A stretch of DNA of 64,000 bases from Phytopythium helicoides (Eukaryota > Oomycota > Peronosporomycetes > Pythiales > Pythiaceae): contig JANFNE010000022.1 of assembly GCA_024867545.1 (NCBI GenBank), positions 310,001 to 374,000 of the forward strand, read 5' to 3'. A program made the position numbers and the translations under genes. Positions within the stretch are counted from its first letter, which is position 1. The number at the start of each line of letters is the position of its first letter. The notes under the pieces are model-generated. The model was given only the letters and a program-made list of their open reading frames with translations, did not search any database and had not been told where the DNA came from. This document shows, piece by piece, positions 56,057 through 64,000 of this stretch.

Positions 56057-57979
56057 CTAGAGGCACTTAATCCATCTCAAGTACAACGCTTCTTCGCGCT
56101 CATACACGCTATGCGTTGCAGTTGCACCTGGTTTCGACGTATCATCTTCTTGCACGAGACGAGTTCTTTCGATCTCTACTTGTCTAACTTTTTCTTTCTC
56201 AGTAATCGGGTGTGGTGCAATCGCTTTCACGTCAGTTGGTCGAGCTTGGGTGTGCGTGCTGACGTCCACACCTTGGGTGTCATCGTCTTCTTGGGGAAGA
56301 GCCGAGGTGTAGGAATAGATCTCGCGAGGTAACGGCGATGGCAGCTCAAGAACTTGCATTTTGAACACGCGAGCTAGCAGTTGGATTCCCTCGACTTCTC
56401 TTTCAGAAAGCAACGTGACTGCAATGCCGTGCTCTTTGGTCAACACATACACAGGTTAAGGAGATCCTCGCAAGTTTCAACGACAAGCAGTTTATGCAAA
56501 CATGAAATGACAGTTGAAAGGATATCTTTCCTCCGAACCGGCCAGTGCGGCCGACACGATGCAAATACGTGGCGGGGTCTCTTGGAAGGTCCAGGTTGAT
56601 CTGACAACAATGGCATTGCCAGCATCTCAGTAACGCCCCTCTTCACACCCATTTCAAGTACGCAACGCACCACAAAATTGACGCTGTCGATGTCGATACC
56701 TCGTGCTGTCAGATCTGTGGAGATCAAGACACGGGATCGGAAGGCTCGGAAGTCGTCCATCACCTGCAACCGCACTGACTGAGGCTGCGTGCCAGTAATG
56801 CATGCAGATGGCCATCCTTGCGATCGAAGTGCGGCAGCAAGTGCTTCTGCGGCGAGCTTGTCGTTGCAGAATACAATGCATTGCGAGAAAACTATATCGG
56901 ACAGCAAGGCTACAAGCCTGACAATCTTGGATTTGAGGTACTGGGTCGGGTTGAAGCGGTTTGGTTCAGTGCTGGGAATAACGCTATAAAACTGTTTGAC
57001 GCGACGCAACCAGAGCTCCGGCTGGTTGTTTTGCTCACGCTCTTTGAGCTGCTCCATAGCGCTTGAAGATGAAATAAACTCAACGGTGACGTCGTTTGGT
57101 CCACGAACGCGGACGATTTGAGGCTTCCGCATCAAACTCGCGACAGCTTCAAGCTGGTCCGCTGTAAACGTTGCGGAGAAAGCCAGCGTCTGCGCGACGT
57201 CAATTCAAGACCGTGGTTAGTCTTGCAGGTAGTGTGATTGAGTAATTCCAAGCTAGGTATACCTGTCGGCGCTGAGGAAGCGCTGCAACGATGTACTCGA
57301 TCTGTAGCGAACAATCAGCACCATTCGTAAGTCTCCCAACGATCTTCTTCACAAAAAATTCAGCAGCACAACTTACATCCTTCTCGAACTCCCTCGCGAT
57401 AAGCTTATCGACTTCATCCAGAACAAACAGCCGCAGTGACTGGCACAAGAGTGTGCCCTGGTCAATCAGCGCTTTGACGCGTCCCGGGGTCCCGACCACA
57501 ATGTCGCACCCGCTTCGCAGCCTTTTCTGTGCATGCGCGTAAGGCGTCAGCGGGAACTCTTCGCCGTGAACATGTCAGCACCAGCTCACTTGGTCGTCCG
57601 CGATCGGAAGTCCGCCAATGCACGCGGTGACCACGCACTCGGGGCAGAACTGCGCGATCTGGCGCAGCACCGCCTCGATCTGGACCGCGATCTCCCTCGT
57701 GGGCGCCAGAATGAGCGCGAGAGGCGCGCTGCTGACCCCCGCCGCCCCCTCGCGGCGCTGCAGCTCCCGCCGCTGGACGGCCAGCTCGACCGCGGCGACG
57801 CCGAAGACCGCCGTCTTGCCCGTGCCCGACTTGGCCTGGCCCACGACGTCGTTGCCGAACAGCGCCACGGGCAGCGCACGCAGTTGGATGGGCGACGGCC
57901 GCAGAAAGCCCATGGCCGTCAGCGCGCGCGCCACGTCCGCGTGCAGCGGCAGCTCCCGGAACGCCGGCGCGGCGGCCAT
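56057..57979 (-). CDS. DEAD-box RNA helicase similar to DDX20/Gemin3
   Basis: Exons 57590-57979, 57377-57526, 57263-57301, 56671-57189, 56526-56600 and 56057-56428 splice to 514 residues. Motifs in order: a Q-motif region ([11 protein letters not shown]), AKSGTGKT (I), [10 protein letters not shown] (Ia), [14 protein letters not shown] (II, DEVD instead of DEAD), FSATF (III), [10 protein letters not shown] (V) and [10 protein letters not shown] (VI). PIQL..LP and AKSGTGKT match the DDX20 type closely. In animals DDX20 belongs to the SMN complex that assembles spliceosomal snRNPs. The last intron appears to be U12-type. Divergent from CLEC16A. Confidence 0.83.
56429..56525 (-). other. Putative U12-type AT-AC intron in the DDX20-like gene
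   Basis: After FGGK the coding strand reads ATATCCTTTC, the exact U12 5' splice site. A U12 branch-like TCCTTAAC lies at 56462-56455. Ending the intron at AC (56429) joins FGGK to GIAVTLL in frame and gives the DDX20 family spacing; ending at AG three bases earlier also keeps frame. No GT donor in this stretch does so convincingly. Length is 97 nt. Confidence 0.65.
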
Positions 57980-58007
57980 CGTCGCCAGGTCACCAGGTCG
58001 CCAGGTC

Positions 58008-58072
58008 GCCAATACGGAAACTCGGCTGGATCCGCGCAGAGTTTCCGTATTGGCGCGCTCGGTTTCCGTATT
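58008..58072. promoter_or_regulatory. Perfect 16-bp inverted repeat in the DDX20-like/CLEC16A bidirectional promoter
   Basis: GCCAATACGGAAACTC (58008-58023) is exactly inverted at 58039-58054, 15 bases apart. A third partial copy, GTTTCCGTATT, lies at 58062-58072, 21 bp from the second. The 158-bp space between the two ATGs (57979 and 58138) contains little else besides short CCAGGTC repeats, so this is probably a binding site serving both genes. Confidence 0.6.
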
Positions 58073-58137
58073 TTGCGCCAAAAGCGTGTTCTCCTGGGAA
58101 GAAAGGCGGTTTGTTCCCCCCTCGCCGACTGCCGAGC

Positions 58138-61089
58138 ATGGGCAACAGCGCGAGCGCCGCCAACGCGCCGCCCGGCGGCCAGTACGATGGCCGCTTCTTC
58201 GCCGGGCGCCGCGTCGAGTTCACGCTCGCCAACTTCCGCCACCTGCACGCGCAGCTGCTCGAGTTCGCGCGGCTGCCGCCGGCCGAGATCGTCGAGCTGC
58301 TGCGCGTGCTGTCCGAGTTCCTCATCTACTCGGACCAGCACCGCGGCCGCGAGGCGGCGTCTCCGTCTGGCGCCTCCGACGCGGCAGGCGCGGCGTCCTT
58401 CTTCGACTACTTCGGCGAGAAGAACGTGCTAGCGCTGCTCGTCGAGCTCGGCGCCAGCACACCGCCCGTGCCCGTGCAGATCCAGCTCCTGCAGACGCTC
58501 AGCATCCTTGTGCAGAATATTGCCACGCGCACCTCGCTGTATTATATCCTATCCAACAACTACATCAACCGACTGCTAGAGTGCCCATTCGCCGTCGATG
58601 ATAGCGACGACGTGCGCGACTGGTACGTGACGCTGCTCAAGGCGCTCTCCCTGCGCCTGAACGAGGAGACGGTGCAGTTCTTCTTCGACTCGAACACGGC
58701 GCGCTTCCCACTGTATGCGCGCGCGCTACGCTTTGGGCGATGCAAAGACAATATGATCAAGGTGGCTGTCAAGACGCTCACGCTCAATGTTCTGCGCGTG
58801 CCCGACGACCGTGTCCGGAGCTTCATTCTGCACTACGAGAACATGAACTACTTCCGCGACATTATCGACTACGCGAACGACATTGCGCTCAAGATTCAGG
58901 GACATTTGAATGTGTGGCCGGCGGATTCACGTGATCCTGTTGCGTCAGCGGTGCTGATCGACAAGCTTGAGGAGTCAATTGACGAATACATCGACCACTG
59001 CTACTACCTACAAGATATTCTCGACGTGAATCTACCAGAGCTGTGCTACAAGGTTGGAGAGCTGTTATACACACTTCACGTGCGCTCGCTTCTAGCTGCG
59101 AGCATCCTTCCAGACTGCAACCCTCCGCCACAGCGCGTCTCCACTAGGCTTGGCTTGTATTTGCTGAGTCGGTTGATGGGAATCCTAGAGCACACACCCC
59201 TGCTCAATGCAATCACATTCATGTACGTGTTTGGGGAAGTGGACAACGAACATGATAATCCCGTCTAACCATGAGTGGTGTTACGTGACAGGTTGATGAG
59301 TCCGGACGCGGTAGGTCATTTTGACTACTCTGCTGTTGCCCTAGGAGCGGGATCTCGCCGTCAAAGTCGCCGAATATCACAATCAAAAGTGACCACAAGT
59401 GAAGACGGGGTGCTGTCTCCAGAAGGATGTAGGTCGTCGGATGATACTCCCAAAGCTCGAAACTCTTCGTCTTCATTCACAGACCATATATTCCGCGCGC
59501 ATTCAGCAAACGAATGCGATTCGTGGTTATGCTACCTCCAGACACGGTTTGCAATGGGTGAATGGCCGGTCAATGAGGTGAAAAGTTTTGCGCTGGAAGA
59601 TCCAGTATCTTCGAACGCCTTCCGGTCGTCGCTGATATCGTTGATGCAGTCTTCGGATGAAAGGCTTTCGTCAGCGGCAATATTGCTAGTTCTGAGCATC
59701 ATCAATAGCTCGTCAGTCGATCAGTCTTTGCTCCGAGAACTTGGGCTCCAGCCGTTTCGCCACCGAAGACACAAGCGCCATGCTAGTACCAGCAAAAACG
59801 GCGTGCCATGCGAAGCCAACGAAGGGCTCAGTGAGGAAGGCAATGATGAAGAAGATGAGTTTGACGACGAAGAGGATCTAGAAGATCAAGTGACAACGTC
59901 GTCTGGGTCCTCTCCCACTTCCACCACCGAATCCATTGGAGACTCATATCCACGTTGGTTGATTGAATTGGTGCTTTCAGTACTGTCGCGCAGTCCGTCA
60001 ACGCGTCTCTTTAATGCTCAACTTTGTGTCCACCTTATGGTAGACTTGATATATGATCCACGAGCAGAGACACCACTGAAATTGGTGCCGGAGCATGCCG
60101 TCAAGCTGAAAGAGCTGCACTCAATTAGCTCTCATCTGGTAATGGAGAGCATGCGTGGATCAATGGCGGATGTTGACCTTTTCGTCTATGTCCTGGAAGA
60201 TGAGTTTGAGTCGTTTCAGTCGGCAGCTTTCCCGATGAGCTTGAGCTTACAAGGATCGTCGCCTTTTGAGATTTTAGTGCCGCCACCAGAAGCGTCGAAT
60301 CAGAACTCGGCAAGTCGCAAGACTTCAGCGACGTTGGAGCTGCGTGAGCCATCAAATGAAAAAGAGGTGTGTCGAAAGTCGATGCGATCATTTTTGTTGC
60401 TGCGAAAACTGCGAGAGCTTTTGGATGAGAGCTATCAACACGACAAGTTGGAGCAGTTTATTGCGTATCGACACCATCACACGACCATTTTGTCAGAGGC
60501 TGCGGGGTCTGCAGTCCCAGACAAGGCGTTTGCCAGTCTGGATGGAATGGTGACGCTTCCGTGCTTGTGGCGAGAGCAGCGTTTTATGCTGTCGCCCGCT
60601 AAGCTTCTGATGGTGTTAAACCCTGAAGCAGCCGTGTTTGTTGAGAAAAATGTTCGCCAAGGCGATCAGGATTGCTTCGATGATACACTCGGTGTTGTTC
60701 GCCTATTTGCACCGATGCACCGCACCTACTGCTCAGTAGATGGAAAAGACGAGCGTGTTCTTCATCTTACGATCTCATCTGCTGTTCCTGTGCGAGGGTG
60801 CCGCTGTGACAAAAAGAGCATCGATGGTGGCGGAAACAGCACTGATCCCTCCCTGACGAATTGGCACGCATCAATCCTCTTTGGCAGTGGCGAGGACTGC
60901 AGTCAAGCACAGGCGCACATTGATTTGTGCCGAGCGGAGGTCCGTGCATTCAAGCTGACCCAAATCGAGGAGAGTCTGTCTATACATTTACAGGTCCTTC
61001 CAAACGCGGAGAATCACCGTGAGTCAAGAATCCGAATCGGCACTGCAACACCAAATGAAGGGAGTGGCGGCGAACCTGACGCCTCATAA
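58138..61089 (+). CDS. CLEC16A: CLEC16A/Ema/GOP-1 family protein (FPL domain)
   Basis: Exons 58138-59222 and 59292-61089 give 960 residues. The N-terminal FPL domain is clear: LLRVLSEFLIYSD, YILSNNYINRLL, WYVTLLKALSLRLN and ARFPLYARALRF, which names the domain. A low-complexity, acidic middle (about 59840-59900) and a conserved C-terminal half (MVTLPCLWREQRF) follow. Family members act in endosomal/lysosomal trafficking and mitophagy in animals. The single intron (69 nt) restores TFM-LMSPDAV in phase. It ends 42 bp before the convergent LRR gene. Confidence 0.88.
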
Positions 61090-61131
61090 GAATAACGAAA
61101 CACTGGACTTTTTTGCTAGAATTCTGCTCGA

Positions 61132-62687
61132 CTACTTTCTTTGCGTGGTGGTTGTGGTGCCAGTAGTCTTCTTGCGCGCCGCTGCAGTCCCTACATTGCC
61201 CGTCATCCCTCCCATGACTTCGTTTCTGGCACGAAGGAAAGCAGAACGAACTTCGTTTGGACGCGCATTCAAGAATTCACCGGGGAACAAACTGCCCGCG
61301 TCTGCCGCGAGACTGCGGAGATCCTTCGTACTCTACTCAAACCCACCACCATCATTCCATCGAACGGAAAGAAAAGCAGAAATAAAAGACTCACCTTGAA
61401 CAATGCGGCGACTTGTGCAACTAGCACCTGGACTTGGTCAGGTTCAGTGTCGCTGTAGATAGCCTTTACCGCAGCATGGAGTTTATCGACAGCCGCCTGG
61501 CGCTCATTCGCAAGCTGGCGCTGAAGCTCGACTATCTTGAGCTGCAATGTTGCACCGTCGACGTCTTTGGGTTCGGCAGGAAGTAGCGCTGCTGCGTGCT
61601 TGATCAGGAATTTGATGTCTGCAAGTGCTGGAACATGTGCGTAAATGCGACTGACCATGCTCTCAATTACCGGTGGCTCGACGCGGTCGAAGTAGATGGC
61701 GCGTAGTTTGAGCTCGAGATCAGCAGCGCGCTTTTTGCGCTCATTTTCCTGTGCGAGAGTGTCGAACGCTCTTCTGATTGCGAGTGCGTCCAACTTTCTC
61801 AGCGCTGTTAGTGAGAACTCACCAGGGAAGAAACGCTCAGCATTGCGCACAAATGCACGTAAATCACTGCTGAGCGGAAATTGCTTCACAACCCGGCGCA
61901 TGGCAGAGTCAATATGCCCGATTCCCTCGATGTTGTTGCGATCCAGCCGGTATATGTCGAAGCTCAGCTTGTCGAGGAGCTCAGCCTTTAGCCGCGCGCG
62001 CTCATCTTTGCGGCGTAGCTCTCGTAGAATGCGGTGACATTGAGTTGGTTGATGCGCTTTGTCAGGAGAAGTAGTTTCTTCAGGTGTTGGGATGTCATAC
62101 TCTTCCACGAACGAAACAAACTCGGGACTCGGAGGAGGCGGTGGCAATACGCGCTTACTTATCCAGTTCTTCTCTAGCGGCGTATCCTTGATAGCTAGTA
62201 TACGCAAATTCTCCAGCACTCCGAGCTCGCATGGGAGTGACACTAATCCGGTGGTACTCGCGTCGACTACACACAAGGCTTGACAATTCGCAAGCTGTGG
62301 AGGAAGTGACTTCAGACGTGGATTGTCATTCACGAACAGCTCTTGGAGTGCTGCGAGACGTCCTATCTCTTCCGGAATCTCGTGGAGGCGGTTAAAGCTG
62401 AGGTCGAGGCGTACTAGCGACAAAGAGAGTGCTACCATGACATTTTCTGGCTCAAACAGCTCCCTTGGTACACGGGTAAGATATCGATGCGACCAGAAGA
62501 TGACGCTGTTGGCTGGTGCGCCTCCTGCCGCATCTGAAGCTCCTTTCCTGCTCAATGAGATGGCGATTGCTACATCAGCAGCAAATGCGCGTCCCATTTT
62601 CAAAACGAGGGTCAACGAGGAGGCGAGCTTTTGTCTAGATAGCAAAATGGGCGGCTGTGAAGCGGCGGATGCGAACAGACGAACCAA
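61132..62687 (-). CDS. Leucine-rich-repeat protein with helical C-terminal half
   Basis: Exons 61395-62687 and 61132-61332 encode up to 497 residues (467 from the second ATG at 62597). Short LRRs run from LTRVPRELF through LVRLDLSFNRLHEIPEEIG, LQELFVNDNPRLKSLPPQL and LVSLPCELGVLENLRIL. The second half is helical and repeats a 'PGEF/PAEP' pattern (RFFPGEFSLTAL, ALLPAEPKDV, SLFPGEFLNA). No enzyme domain is seen. The intron 61333-61394 was placed so that ALFK joins STKDLRSL. LRR proteins of this kind are often flagellar in protists, but that is only suggestive here. Confidence 0.75.
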
Positions 62688-62749
62688 AGATTTCTAGAAG
62701 CAAGTGCAATTGGTTCCATGTCATTTGCAGTGACTAAACGCGGCATGTC

Positions 62750-63854
62750 CTAGATGGCTGGGTTGCGGTGGATGTAAGGCAGATTGCTTGGGTTTTGCTT
62801 AATCAGCATTCGTGCGCCTTGCTCCTCGTCAATTGTGACTACCTTTGGTGCTGTGATAGACCCGTCCTGACCGAGTTTTGCCTCGACACGCCGGGTTAGT
62901 GCCGCTACGGAGCGAACCGAGTGCACAGAGCGAATCGATTTGCACTCGGATAAAACGGAGCTCGCAACACTCCGAGCATCGTCGTCGTCGCCATCGCCAC
63001 CATCATGGCTTCGCCCAAATTGCTTGCTCATTGCACGCTCTAATTGGGCGAGATTGCTCCCAGTAAGTGCTGCTGGTGGTTTGGCTCCGTCTCCGTCGTC
63101 AAGTTGCTGGTGCTCGCGCTTCTCCTGTGCCTCCTCGTAGTCGACAATGGACTGCACCTGTGCGAGTTGCTGCTCTATCTGAGCGACACGTGCCTTGAGC
63201 TCAACGTCATCAAGGAACTGGTCGATGTCGAGGTTGTTGGCGAACGCTATCAAATCGTCAGCCTCTGCGTCCTCGAGAGACTCCAGCTTTTCCTCAGCGG
63301 TTTCCTTAGTGAGTGCCCACATGGGTTTCTTGCTGATCGCTTCCTTTCTGGGAGCATTGTTGTCGCCACCATCGTCTTCATCATCCCCGGTATTATTGCG
63401 CACGGCCTCGCGCATCTTAGCTTCGCGTTGTGAAAATCTGTCGTCAGCAACAGGCAACTATTAGCTTTGCATTCAACGAATAAAGTTTTGCCCCTCTCAT
63501 TCGCAACAGACCTGTCCTTGCGTTGGCGTCGACGTGTGTCATCCTCAATCAGGGCTTCTTGCAATCTCGCACGCTCTTTTTGTAGATCGTGGAGCCACTT
63601 TTTATGCTTGGAAAGCGCCGTGTTCTTGCGATCGCGCTTGACTGCGTGCTGGAGAAAAAAAAAAAAAACAAAAAACAAAAAACAAAAAAAACACACACAC
63701 GCACTTTTGTCAGCAGTGAAGACGAAGAATGAAAGAGAAAAAAAGTCCATACGGCTGGCTCACTCAAGATGGGGACATTCATCCCCAGCGGTTCTCCTGG
63801 GTTTCCTGCGAGGAACGCAGCCTTGCTATAGTCCGTTGCTGACGGTCCATTCAT
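62750..63854 (-). CDS. Acidic coiled-coil protein of unknown family
   Basis: Exons 63753-63854, 63512-63648 and 62750-63437 encode 308 residues. Exon 2 is a basic helix (SKHKKWLHDLQKERARLQ); exon 3 holds an acidic patch, KKPMWALTKETAEEKLESL, EADDLIAFANNLDIDQFLDD and a coiled coil (VAQIEQQLAQVQSIVDYEE), then an Arg/Ser/Val-rich tail. The conserved-looking 'ADDLIAFANNLDIDQF' block is the best handle for searching; I do not assign a family. The intron 63649-63752 is unusually T-rich. It lies 62 bp from the LRR gene on the same strand. Confidence 0.7.
63657..63701. repeat. Simple A-rich/CA tract inside an intron
   Basis: A run of A with C interruptions ending in CACACACACGCAC on the plus strand; on the transcribed strand it is a long polypyrimidine tract before the acceptor of the coiled-coil gene's first intron. 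Length may be variable. Confidence 0.7.
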
Positions 63855-64000
63855 CGTTGCAGCCGGTCGCCGTGCCTCTCTCGCAAGGGCTGTCAACAAC
63901 ATGAGCACCGTTTACCAATCATCAAGTTGCTACAAGCGAAAATGTCGGTCCGACGTACTCGTTGCCACGCCATTGAAAGGACGGTTGCATAGCATCACGC

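Overview
The window looks like nuclear DNA of a flagellated protist, most likely an oomycete of the Pythium/Phytophthora type. The evidence is compact, GC-rich gene packing on both strands, short GT-AG introns of about 42-100 nt (several with a CTAAC-like branch site), and eukaryotic genes including a flagellar kinesin-2 subunit (KAP3), CAND1, CLU, CLEC16A, SepSecS and ARL2. The assignment rests on gene style and content only; no species call is possible. Gene models below were spliced by hand, and in most of them the summed exons give an uninterrupted reading frame.

Left third (1-26.5 kb): a frameshifted PPP-type phosphatase running off the edge, a MESD-like ER protein, CAND1, then a 1,681-bp unit repeated three times plus a truncated fourth copy, each full unit carrying the same small membrane-protein gene. 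Next come threonine synthase with a C-terminal hydrophobic tail, a long Rab GTPase with a CSIL terminus, ARL2, SepSecS (selenocysteine synthesis), CLU, a HINT/HIT hydrolase and an HD-domain protein.

Middle and right (27-54 kb): six paralogous genes (called A-F here) encode an N-terminal membrane segment, a RanBP2-type zinc finger, a WW-like motif and a C-terminal HECT E3 ubiquitin-ligase domain. They occur as A(+) B(-) | Fanzor | C(-) | AGC kinase, TFIIS/SPOC gene, KAP3 | D(-) E(+) F(-). A and D share a nearly identical HECT core with diverged flanks, which suggests gene conversion. E and F form a large inverted repeat in which F is decaying. A Fanzor (eukaryotic TnpB-type RuvC nuclease) gene lies between B and C and is broken by one in-frame TAG.

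Right end (54.6-64 kb): a membrane-anchored aspartic protease, a DDX20/Gemin3-like DEAD-box helicase with an apparent U12-type AT-AC intron, CLEC16A (divergent from the helicase across a 158-bp region with a perfect 16-bp inverted repeat), an LRR protein and an acidic coiled-coil protein.

Single-base frame lesions are not evenly spread. They cluster in the PPP gene, the TFIIS/SPOC gene and HECT gene F, with one each in CLU and the HD protein. Some lie in homopolymers, so sequencing error and real decay cannot be separated from the sequence alone.
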